A DNA stretch of 8,666 nt, taken from contig DKQZ01000002.1 of NCBI GenBank assembly GCA_002471975.1, positions 158-8,823 on the forward strand, written 5' to 3'. The first letter of the stretch is position 1. Each line of letters starts with the position of its first letter. Source of the stretch: Dialister sp. UBA7295 (GTDB lineage Bacteria; Bacillota; Negativicutes; Veillonellales; Dialisteraceae). This document shows, piece by piece, positions 1 to 5,569 of the stretch. Below the pieces are notes generated by a model, which made no database searches, was not told the DNA's origin, and worked only from the letters and a program-made list of their open reading frames with translations. The translations under genes were made by a program, and so were the position numbers.

Positions 1-67
1 TAACTAATAACTGATAACTATTCCCCTGAAGCTTTTTAAAAAATGATTTCTATTTTTGTACACCCTC
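1..67 (+). mobile_element. Right end of a MITE-like element (partial copy cut by the window edge)
   Basis: The first 21 bases are identical to 1040-1060, and similarity continues through TATTTTTGTACACC to about 67, matching the end of the complete unit at 841-1107. It begins inside a heptamer array (AACTAAT, AACTGAT, AACTATT at 2-22). Its outer 15 bases, read on the minus strand (GAGGGTGTACAAAAA), match the left terminus of the complete unit at 12 of 15 positions. No transposase is visible, so any mobility would have to come from a protein encoded elsewhere. The rest of this copy lies left of the window. Confidence 0.6.
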
Positions 68-159
68 TTTTTTAATGGGGAATGTGCTCAGGCGGGGATG
101 AAATTCCCGATATCAGTCATTATTAAGTGAAACCAAAGCAGGACATGCGAATGGGAAAG

Positions 160-215
160 GCTCCCCGAAGTTCGGGCAGTCAGCGCAGCTGACGGAGGGG
201 ATGTACTATCGTACA
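160..215 (+). repeat. Two-hairpin intergenic element, copy 1
   Basis: The copy contains GGCTCCCC, then the inverted repeat CCCGAA-G-TTCGGG (164-176), then GTCAGC-GCA-GCTGAC (179-193), then GGAGGGG. The order matches the clear copy at 5313-5357, which has a C-rich hairpin, a second hairpin with a GCA loop, and GAGGGG. The second hairpin is kept with different bases in the two copies (GTCAGC/GCTGAC here, GTCGCC/GGCGAC there), so pairing rather than sequence has been preserved. Confidence 0.6.
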
Positions 216-245
216 AGTCGAAAATGAGCTAAAAGGTAAACTCAT

Positions 246-290
246 CCCGGGGAGCTTTGGCGCAGCTAGTGAGGGGGAACTGCACTATGT
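246..290 (+). repeat. Two-hairpin intergenic element, decayed copy 2
   Basis: GGGGAGCT, a GCGCAGCT core and TGAGGGGGAACT appear in the same order as in the copies at 160 and 5313. The first hairpin's left arm is reduced and the second hairpin no longer pairs well. The tail GGGGAACTGCACTAT resembles the tail after copy 1 (GGGGATGTACTAT), which suggests an old tandem duplication. Confidence 0.4.
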
Positions 291-326
291 TAGACAATCA
301 TCCTTCGTTAAAATTGTCTTGCGTCC

Positions 327-375
327 CCCAACGGGGAAAACTCTGCCGAAGAGGGTGTTGCGGGGCTATCTATCG
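327..375 (+). repeat. Two-hairpin intergenic element, decayed copy 3
   Basis: CCCC-AAC-GGGG is followed by CTCTGCCGAAGAGGG and then GCGGGGCTATCTATCG. This parallels the hairpin, GCA-loop hairpin and G-run layout of the copy at 5313, but with many changes. Its TCTATCG end can pair with CGATAGA at 544-550, in the oppositely oriented half of the cluster. Confidence 0.35.
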
Positions 376-487
376 AAAGAATGATAAGTGACACAGAAGA
401 TATCATGCGTTACGTAATCATGAATCTTCATCAATTCTCATTCTGAATGATAATCGTCGCTCCTGCGCTATATGTTTTCGTCGGAGA

Positions 488-533
488 TTCGTCCTCCCAC
501 CGCATTCGCGGAGCCCTCCTCTCGAGGAGGGCC
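488..533 (-). repeat. Two-hairpin intergenic element, variant copy in reverse orientation
   Basis: Read on the minus strand, this is a 9-bp hairpin (GCCCTCCTC with GAGGAGGGC), then CCGC-GAAT-GCGG, then TGGGAGG. That is the same hairpin, hairpin, G-rich tail architecture as the copies at 160 and 5313, with quite different bases. The GGAGG tail could also pair with CCTCC in the first arm, so two mutually exclusive folds are possible. Family membership is inferred from architecture. Confidence 0.4.
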
Positions 534-604
534 ACTTGCTTACCGATAGAGTCAACTATCCCGAGCGAGTTTCATCAGTCAGCCCCATATGTGCCTTGAT
601 GTGA

Positions 605-660
605 TAGTTCCCCTGAGTCGGCTGCACTTTCGACTGTATACTTTCCCAGTAGAACATGCA
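605..660 (-). repeat. Two-hairpin intergenic element, decayed reverse copy
   Basis: On the minus strand, AGTCG...GCAGCCGACT is followed by CAGGGGAACTATC. This resembles GCAGGCGACTGAGGGG at 5341-5356 and the GGGGAACT tail of copy 2. Because it is inverted relative to copy 2, AGTTCCCC at 606-613 is fully complementary to GGGGAACT at 274-281. Confidence 0.4.
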
Positions 661-671
661 CGGAAGACAGC

Positions 672-735
672 ATATAAAAGCTGGCGGACTTCATAATTCT
701 GACGTCCGCCACCTACCCGCACCCCGCACCTCATT
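672..735 (+). repeat. Possible relic of the hairpin plus C-rich tail module
   Basis: ATATAAAA is followed by a 7-bp hairpin (GGCGGAC at 683-689, GTCCGCC at 704-710) and then ACCTACCCGCACCCCGCACC. The layout of an A-rich lead, a hairpin, ACC and a C-rich tail matches the modules at 5165 and 5380. The loop is much longer here (14 nt) and a nonamer array is not evident. Further C-rich degenerate sequence continues to about 815. Confidence 0.35.
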
Positions 736-888
736 TCTTTTTAATCAATACTTGCCGCCTGTGAATTTGCGCCGCACCGCCCCTAATCCCTAAGCCCCCA
801 ATCCCCAATTCCTTTATTTGAGAAGACTGAAGGCAAAAGTGGGGCTGTACAATAATTACACAACATGCAGAACTGCCGAAAATTACAA

Positions 889-913
889 AGTTATCAGTTC
901 ATAGTTATCAGTG
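889..913 (+). repeat. Heptamer array (AGTTATC-type), three to four units
   Basis: The array reads AGTTATC, AGTTCAT, AGTTATC, AGTG. The corresponding array at 8598-8629 has exactly one additional AGTTATC unit, while the flanking 48 and 41 bases are equal in length between the two copies. This looks like a short tandem repeat that varies by whole 7-nt steps. Confidence 0.75.
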
Positions 914-920
914 AAGGAAA

Positions 921-950
921 CCCGCATCATATTGAATAGCGGGCCATTTT
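921..950 (+). terminator. Terminator-like hairpin inside the MITE-like element
   Basis: CCCGC (921-925) pairs with GCGGG (939-943), followed by CCATTTTTATA. In the copy at 8635-8666 the stem is longer (GGCCCGC with GCGGGCC), so the hairpin is retained between copies. No plus-strand gene ends just upstream, so a terminator role for a specific gene cannot be assigned. Confidence 0.4.
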
Positions 951-994
951 TATACATAATTTTCATTGAAAATGGTTAAATTTAATATAAAAGA

Positions 995-1021
995 GGCCGC
1001 CTCTCCAATATAAAGGCGGCC
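995..1021. repeat. Hairpin, 7-bp stem
   Basis: GGCCGCC (995-1001) and GGCGGCC (1015-1021) are perfectly complementary around a 13-base AT-rich loop. The hairpin lies between the AT-rich core and the right-hand heptamer array of the MITE-like unit. Its role is unknown. Confidence 0.5.
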
Positions 1022-1026
1022 AACGC

Positions 1027-1061
1027 AACTGAGAACTGATAACTAATAACTGATAACTATA
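1027..1061 (+). repeat. Heptamer array (AACTGAT-type), five units
   Basis: Five consecutive 7-nt units are seen: AACTGAG, AACTGAT, AACTAAT, AACTGAT, AACTATA. They are the reverse complement of the units at 889-913, so the two arrays form an imperfect long inverted repeat enclosing about 110 bases. A shorter matching array is at 2-22. Confidence 0.75.
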
Positions 1062-1143
1062 TTCCCAAATGTTTTTAAAGAAGGTGAATCTATTTTTGTA
1101 CACCTCCTTTTTCTCTTTCTTTACAGCGGCATGCCTCTTCCCA

Positions 1144-1172
1144 TTGACGTAGAATCTTCCATTTTATAAAAT
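1144..1172 (+). promoter_or_regulatory. Sigma-A-type promoter for the c-di-GMP gene
   Basis: TTGACG (1144-1149) and TAAAAT (1167-1172) are separated by 17 bases. This is the optimal spacing, with five of six matches to each consensus. An overlapping TATAAA at 1165-1170 would give a 15-base spacer and is less favoured. Transcription would start near 1179, leaving a leader of about 57 nt in which I see no known riboswitch, including no c-di-GMP riboswitch. Confidence 0.55.
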
Positions 1173-1223
1173 AAGAATGAAAAAATGTCATTTCCTTTTT
1201 GTTTTTATCCACTTGTAAAAGGC

Positions 1224-1230
1224 AGGGTGA
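1224..1230 (+). promoter_or_regulatory. Ribosome binding site deciding the start at 1237
   Basis: AGGGTGA ends 6 bases before ATG at 1237. An in-frame TTG at 1234 lies immediately before that ATG but would be only 3 bases from the site, so the ATG is the better start. Confidence 0.6.
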
Positions 1231-1236
1231 TTTTTG

Positions 1237-4200
1237 ATGGCTGGAAAGATCTGGAGTCCCAAAGACTTTCTGAAATATTTTCCCGGCGGTCTGGCACTGG
1301 TTTCCATGGATGGTTCGGAGACACTTCTTTATGTGAATAAAAAGCTGGCATCCCTTGCCGGGTTTTCTTCGGTCGAGGAGTTCCAATCCTCCGGCATCCG
1401 GACGCTGAAGGACCTCGTCTTTGCCGATGACTATACGCCCCTTCTCCGGCTGTATGAAAGAGGGGGAAGTGACCGGGATGAGGGAGTCTCCATTTATTTC
1501 CGCCTTCCCGACAGGGGACAGGGCGTCATGCCCATGGCCGGCACGATCCGGGTTTATCGGGAGGCGGAAGATCATCCCTGCTGGTGCCTGACGCTTCACA
1601 AGAATCGTCCCACCGGGGCGTCTTCTCCCGTCGACGCCATGACCGGAGTCCTTTCACCGAAAGGTCTCTTTGAACGGGCCACTGCCATACATGATATGGA
1701 CGTGGCAGGGGGGCTCTATGGCAGCCGCATTCCAATGTTCGTGAATCTCACCAATTTCAAGCTTTACAATATGCAGCATGGCACGAAAGGTGGAAATAAA
1801 CTGATCCGGAAAATGGCAGAGTGCCTCCGCCATTATTTCCCTACCGCCCTCATTGGCCACCAGGCAGGAGATCGCTTTACTCTCCTTGCACCCCGCATGG
1901 ATCCGGTGCCCCTCATCGAATCCCTGAAGAAAGACCTGGAGGACTATATCGGCGATTCCTCCATCCGTCTCAAAGTGGGGATTTTCCGCTATGATTTCCG
2001 CCCCGGCCATCCACTGGATGAAAAAGTGATAAATACCTTCGATATGGCCAAACTGGCGGCCGACTCCATCCGACGGGACGGCTCCCGCACCTGGGCCTAT
2101 TATGAAGAATCCATGGGCGATGACCTGGAGGACCGGGCCTATGTGCTGAAACATTTCGAAGAAGCTTTACAGAAGAAATATATCAAAGTCTATTTCCAGC
2201 CGGTCATCCGGACTCTCACGGGAAAGCTCTGCAGCATGGAAGCCCTTTCCCGCTGGGAGGACCCGGAGAAGGGACTCCTCTCGCCGGGCCTCTTCATCCC
2301 GGTGCTGGAAGAATACAAGCTGATCCCTCTCCTGGATTGTTACATAATTGAAGAAGTGGCCCGTCACTTCTGTTTCCTCCGTGAAAACCACCGGACCATC
2401 GTGCCCGTATCCGTCAATTTTTCCAGAATCGACTTTGACCGCATGGACCCGGTGAAATTCCTGGAAAGCATCGTGAGGAAATATAAGCTGGAGCGCCGCT
2501 GGTTCTGCGTGGAAATCACCGAATCTGCCCTGGCCATCGATGGGGAGCACCTGAAAAAGGAAGTGGATCGTTTCCGCGAGGCCGGTTACGAATGCTGGCT
2601 CGATGATTTTGGGAGCGGCTATTCCTCCTTCAATACGCTGCAGAATTTCCATTTCGATGAAATCAAGATCGATATGGCCTTCCAGCGCTCCTCAGGGGAA
2701 GAAAGCAGCAAGATTCTCTCCTCCATCGTACTCATGGCGAAATCTCTCGGCATCCACACCCTGGCAGAAGGAGTGGAAACAAAAGCGCAGGCCGAATTCC
2801 TGCGGTCCATCGGCTGCGAGAAAATCCAGGGCTATTATTATGGCCGGCCCATGCCCTATGACAATCTGGTCAATCACTGCATGGCCCATGACATTATCCC
2901 CGAATCGGACACAGAAGCGGCAGTTTTCGAAAAAGCGGGCCATATCAATGTAATCACCGATACGCCCACGGCCATTTTCATGTATGACGGAAACGAAACC
3001 ACCCTGCTCCTCATGAATGAGGCCTTCCGCAAGGTTGTCCTGCCTCTCTGGGGCGACTTTGCCAGAGGGGAAACCCTGATTTTCACCAAAAGCATTCTTG
3101 ACCATTCCCAAAACTATGTCCACCTCCTCCAGAAGGCCATAGCCAGCAGGAAAATGGAAACCCTGACCTTCGTGGAAAATGAACAGTACCTTCGCTGCAA
3201 TCTGGAAGTGTCCGCTTCCCTCTTCGGCCTCACCGTGGGGAGAGAAGAAATGTACAACATCACCTTTGACGGGGAAACGAAAGCCATCCACCGGCTGGAT
3301 CGTATTTCCAGGACTCTCCTTACCTTCTACGAAGGGATTTACTACTATGACCTTCAGAAAGACCGCATGGAAATCCTGGCCTCCGTGCTCCCTGACCAGA
3401 AGCCGGGCGACATTCTCACCTTCGAAGAAGCCCGCTCCATGGCAGACGTCCTTCACCCCGATGACCGGGAACGGTTCCTTGCCTTCATGAACCGGGATAA
3501 ACTGGATGAAGCCATGTCATCGGACCTCATCCCCATGATTTCCACCGTCTTCCGGGTCCGTCAGAAAGATGGCAGCTACCGGTGGAAAGAAAATACCATC
3601 ATCATCCTGAAACAGGAAAATCATCCGGCCTTTCTCTATATCATCAAAGACGCCGCCCTGGAAGCAGCAGAAGACAAGGCGTCAATTCTGGGCACCGTCC
3701 TTCGCTCCATGAATATTTCCGAAAATGAAAAGTCCCTCCTCTCCGGCGATTCACAGGCCATCCTTGATGCCCTCCGTCAGGTGCGGGGAGTCAATATGTT
3801 CTGGAAAGACCGGAAACGCCGCTTCCTGGGTGCCAGCCGTGGACTCCTTGAATATTACGGCATGAAAGACGAATCGGAAATGATCGGGAAGACCGACGAA
3901 GACATGGGCTGGCATGTGAGCAATACGAACTACCCGGACCTGGAAGAAAAAATTTTCCACTCCGGCGTCCCCTCGGAAAATGCTCCGGGCCGGTGCATCA
4001 TCCGCGGCAAAATCCATCGTATCCGGGCTTTCAAATATCCCGTATATAAAAACAATCAGATCATTGGCCTTCTGGGGTATTTCACCGACGAAGACAGCAG
4101 CGGGGCTATGAAGGAAAGTGACGAAAACCTTGGCCTCGTCCATCGGGAGACGGGACTCCTCTCCTATCGGGGCATGATCATGACCGCCCTGAATTACGAT

Positions 4201-4959
4201 CAGTACTATCACAGGACCGGGAGAGACTACCTGGCCATCCTTCTCCATATCCCGGGTCTTGACGAAATGGGGAAGAAATATGGCGAAGAAGCGTTCAACA
4301 GCCTCGCCAGAGTCTATACCGACATGATTGCCGAATTCTTCTATCCCCACAGCACCCTGGCCTATCTGGGCGGCAGCCGTTACATGATTTTCATGGAACA
4401 CAGAAGCGAAGAAGAAGCCCGGGGCATGATGAAGAACCTCACGCGGAAAATCTACAGCATCCGGGAAAACGAAGGCCTTCCCGTGACCCCTTACCTTCAC
4501 TACGTCCTTGCCCAGGGCTCTGAAACAAGAAATATAGACGAACTCCTCAGCCTTCTGAATGAACGGATGGCAGAATTGGAAAACGACTTCTACGCTGACT
4601 CCATCTTCGTAGGGAAACGAATCGCCTTCGACCTCGAAGACTTCGAAACCCTGGAACATGCCGTCTTCATCAGCGATCTGGACAGTCGGGAAATCCTCTA
4701 CGTCAATCCCGCCATGAGAGAAGTCCTCCACTACCCGGAAGACAAGCCCCTCTCCGGGGAAACCGTGGAAACCCTTCTCAAAGGCCGCTATCAGCAGCCC
4801 GCCTATATCACCCTCAACCTTAAGAGAGGACAATTCCTTCCCCAGACCTTCCGGGATCCGGAGACCGGAGAAATCTGGAAAATCTACCACACCCTCATTC
4901 CCTGGCGGGGAAGGAACTGCCACTTCGCCATGGGAGTCAGAATGCAGGGAAATACATAA
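1237..4959 (+). CDS. Multi-PAS cyclic-di-GMP protein with active-looking EAL and two degenerate GGDEF domains
   Basis: The predicted product has 1240 residues and probably degrades c-di-GMP to pGpG in the cytosol under control of sensor domains. It lacks a signal peptide and obvious membrane segments. The layout is a PAS-like domain (about 8-125), a GGDEF-like domain (about 132-290), EAL (about 303-550), PAS-like regions (about 570-680, 690-810 and 850-955), a second GGDEF-like domain (about 968-1120) and a C-terminal PAS-like domain (about 1138-1238). The EAL domain keeps the residues expected for metal binding and catalysis: E335 in EALSRW, N394 in VNFS, E426 in EITE, D456 and D457 in DDFG, K477 in KID, E511 in AEGVET and Q531 in QGYYYGRP. 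The first GGDEF motif is AGDRF (210-214) and the second GGSRY (1045-1049), so cyclase activity is unlikely; these may be regulatory. Domain borders beyond EAL are my reading. The gene has its own promoter and terminator, and no signal input is known. Confidence 0.93.
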   Translation: MAGKIWSPKDFLKYFPGGLALVSMDGSETLLYVNKKLASLAGFSSVEEFQSSGIRTLKDLVFADDYTPLLRLYERGGSDRDEGVSIYFRLPDRGQGVMPMAGTIRVYREAEDHPCWCLTLHKNRPTGASSPVDAMTGVLSPKGLFERATAIHDMDVAGGLYGSRIPMFVNLTNFKLYNMQHGTKGGNKLIRKMAECLRHYFPTALIGHQAGDRFTLLAPRMDPVPLIESLKKDLEDYIGDSSIRLKVGIFRYDFRPGHPLDEKVINTFDMAKLAADSIRRDGSRTWAYYEESMGDDLEDRAYVLKHFEEALQKKYIKVYFQPVIRTLTGKLCSMEALSRWEDPEKGLLSPGLFIPVLEEYKLIPLLDCYIIEEVARHFCFLRENHRTIVPVSVNFSRIDFDRMDPVKFLESIVRKYKLERRWFCVEITESALAIDGEHLKKEVDRFREAGYECWLDDFGSGYSSFNTLQNFHFDEIKIDMAFQRSSGEESSKILSSIVLMAKSLGIHTLAEGVETKAQAEFLRSIGCEKIQGYYYGRPMPYDNLVNHCMAHDIIPESDTEAAVFEKAGHINVITDTPTAIFMYDGNETTLLLMNEAFRKVVLPLWGDFARGETLIFTKSILDHSQNYVHLLQKAIASRKMETLTFVENEQYLRCNLEVSASLFGLTVGREEMYNITFDGETKAIHRLDRISRTLLTFYEGIYYYDLQKDRMEILASVLPDQKPGDILTFEEARSMADVLHPDDRERFLAFMNRDKLDEAMSSDLIPMISTVFRVRQKDGSYRWKENTIIILKQENHPAFLYIIKDAALEAAEDKASILGTVLRSMNISENEKSLLSGDSQAILDALRQVRGVNMFWKDRKRRFLGASRGLLEYYGMKDESEMIGKTDEDMGWHVSNTNYPDLEEKIFHSGVPSENAPGRCIIRGKIHRIRAFKYPVYKNNQIIGLLGYFTDEDSSGAMKESDENLGLVHRETGLLSYRGMIMTALNYDQYYHRTGRDYLAILLHIPGLDEMGKKYGEEAFNSLARVYTDMIAEFFYPHSTLAYLGGSRYMIFMEHRSEEEARGMMKNLTRKIYSIRENEGLPVTPYLHYVLAQGSETRNIDELLSLLNERMAELENDFYADSIFVGKRIAFDLEDFETLEHAVFISDLDSREILYVNPAMREVLHYPEDKPLSGETVETLLKGRYQQPAYITLNLKRGQFLPQTFRDPETGEIWKIYHTLIPWRGRNCHFAMGVRMQGNT

Positions 4960-5000
4960 GATTCGTGAAACGGATGAGGAAGCAGCCGTCAGCCGTTAGA

Positions 5001-5041
5001 AAAAAGCCTCTCAGGTCCATTAGGACTTGGGAGGCTTTTTT
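5001..5041 (+). terminator. Strong intrinsic terminator after the c-di-GMP gene
   Basis: The sequence forms a near-continuous 18-bp stem (5001-5018 with 5023-5040, two G-T pairs) closed by an ATTA loop. The core is GCCTC with GAGGC, flanked by an A-run on the left and T6 on the right. It starts about 40 bases after the stop codon. The A/T symmetry would let it work in both directions. Confidence 0.9.
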
Positions 5042-5164
5042 GATGAAAAAAGACGGGGCGGGGAGGCGGCAGGCATTTCAGGCTGGAAAACTGACTGTTG
5101 AAAGTGCCGTCTGCCCACGACCGGAAGGAATTGGGGATTGAAGGTTCGTACGGGCATTTCAACC

Positions 5165-5285
5165 CCGTCTGTGCAAAATCCCCATATAAAAATCGCGGCC
5201 ATCAGGCCGCCACCTTCCCGCTTCCCACACCCCGCACCCCGCACCCCGCTTCCCGATCACCCCGACCATCTCGTTCGCCCCAATT
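5165..5285 (+). repeat. Hairpin plus tandem-array module, copy 1
   Basis: The lead CTGTGCAAAATCCCCATATA is followed by the hairpin GCGGCC-ATCA-GGCCGC (5195-5210). Six 7-nt units follow (5214-5255; CTTCCCG, CTTCCCA, three CACCCCG, CTTCCCG). Overlapping their end are four 9-nt units (5250-5285; TTCCCGATC, ACCCCGACC, ATCTCGTTC, GCCCCAATT). The lead, hairpin loop and nonamers recur at 5380 and, reversed, at 6201. The stem bases differ between copies while the pairing is kept. Confidence 0.7.
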
Positions 5286-5312
5286 CAAAATATTTCCTCC
5301 CTATCGTTCACC

Positions 5313-5357
5313 GGCTCCCCAAGATTGGGGAGCTGTCGCCGCAGGCGACTGAGGGGT
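5313..5357 (+). repeat. Two-hairpin intergenic element, best-preserved copy
   Basis: An 8-bp stem (GGCTCCCC 5313-5320 with GGGGAGCT 5327-5334, one G-T pair) closes an AAGATT loop. It is followed directly by GTCGCC-GCA-GGCGAC (5335-5349) and then TGAGGGGT. This is the reference copy for the decayed elements at 150-660. The terminal GGGG run could compete for the CCCC arm of the first hairpin. Confidence 0.7.
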
Positions 5358-5379
5358 TGTTCTACAGCTGCCCGGGCTG

Positions 5380-5470
5380 TCTGTGCAAATCCCCCATAAA
5401 AAAATCGTGCCGCGTCAGCGGCACACCTTCCCGCACCCCGATCACCTCGATCACCCCAGACCCCCGATTC
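5380..5470 (+). repeat. Hairpin plus nonamer-array module, copy 2
   Basis: CTGTGCAAATCCCCCATA leads into the 7-bp hairpin GTGCCGC-GTCA-GCGGCAC (5407-5424). After ACCTTCCCGC come four 9-nt units at 5435-5470 (ACCCCGATC, ACCTCGATC, ACCCCAGAC, CCCCGATTC). The tail CAAAGTATTTCTTCC resembles the sequence after copy 1 (CAAAATATTTCCTCC), so similarity extends beyond the array. Confidence 0.7.
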
Positions 5471-5532
5471 CAAAGTATTTCTTCCTCCAGTTTTCTTTCA
5501 AACAAAAACCCTGAATTCCAAAAAGAGCAATA

Positions 5533-5566
5533 AAAAAGCAGTCCCCCTAAAAATGGACTGCTTTTT
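5533..5566 (-). terminator. Bidirectional terminator between convergent genes, serving the outer-membrane gene
   Basis: AAAAAGCAGTCC (5533-5544) pairs perfectly with GGACTGCTTTTT (5555-5566) around a 10-base loop. It begins a few bases past the stop codon of the minus-strand gene. Runs of A and T on both sides fit termination from either direction. Confidence 0.85.
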
Positions 5567-5569
5567 CTT

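Larger units (their letters stand above)
68..839. other. Gene-free, structure-rich intergenic stretch between two MITE-like copies
   Basis: No reading frame longer than a few dozen codons is supported in this 770-base stretch. It is dominated by short inverted repeats, including decayed two-hairpin elements (listed separately). It also contains TGTAC/GTACA at 202-215, CCGC/GCGG at 500-511, a 9-bp inverted repeat around GAGG at 513-532, GATAG/CTATC at 545-560, AGTCG/CGACT at 616-635 and GGCGGAC/GTCCGCC at 683-710. Two longer-range pairings are possible: GGGGAACT (274-281) with AGTTCCCC (606-613), and TCTATCG (369-375) with CGATAGA (544-550). This could be an inverted cluster of old repeats or a large structured RNA. 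I do not recognise any named RNA family. Confidence 0.55.
841..1107 (+). mobile_element. MITE-like non-autonomous element with TGTACAA terminal inverted repeats
   Basis: The left terminus (841-855, GGGGCTGTACAATAA) and the right terminus read on the minus strand (1107-1093, GGAGGTGTACAAAAA) agree at 12 of 15 positions. The left 110 bases recur at 8550-8666 and the right 60-odd at 1-67, so both ends are conserved in other copies. Inside are two opposed heptamer arrays, a hairpin at 921-943 followed by CCATTTTT, an AT-rich centre and a GGCCGCC/GGCGGCC hairpin (995-1021). No coding sequence fits inside. No clear target-site duplication is visible, so the exact boundaries are uncertain. Its right end lies only about 36 bases upstream of the -35 box of the next gene. 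Confidence 0.6.
5042..5532. other. Gene-free stretch between convergent genes, filled with repeats
   Basis: About 490 bases separate the two terminators. Open frames exist on the plus strand, but their products are proline-, serine- and arginine-rich translations of C-rich tandem repeats, and they have no convincing ribosome binding site. The stretch holds two hairpin-plus-nonamer modules and one two-hairpin element (each listed). The first 120 bases (5042-5160) show nothing I recognise. Confidence 0.6.

Noticed and set aside
287..391. A 34-codon frame starting MLDNHPS, with a GGGGG run 9 bases upstream
   Set aside because: It is made almost entirely of repeat-derived sequence and its apparent ribosome binding site is the G-run of the repeat. 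There is no independent sign of coding.
434..454. Inverted repeat ATTCTCATTC-T-GAATGATAAT resembling a Fur-type box
   Set aside because: The half-sites are in the wrong arrangement for the TGATAAT-N-ATTATCA consensus, one pair is mismatched, and no gene follows.
1179..1236. Possible c-di-GMP riboswitch in the leader of the EAL gene
   Set aside because: The leader is short and AT-rich and lacks the conserved core of either known c-di-GMP riboswitch class.
1234..1236. TTG as an alternative start codon
   Set aside because: It is only 3 bases from the ribosome binding site, whereas the adjacent ATG at 1237 has a workable 6-base spacing.
3751..4923. A 390-codon open frame on the minus strand inside the c-di-GMP gene
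   Set aside because: It mirrors the codon usage of the real gene, shows no family motifs, and lies wholly within a gene whose catalytic motifs are clear.
5228..5248. Short tandem C-rich repeats considered as a CRISPR-like array
   Set aside because: Units are 7 or 9 nt with no spacers, and no cas gene is present.
5098..5533. Plus-strand open frames of 84 and 131 codons
   Set aside because: They translate the C-rich tandem arrays and hairpins into Pro/Ser/Arg-rich sequence and lack convincing ribosome binding sites.
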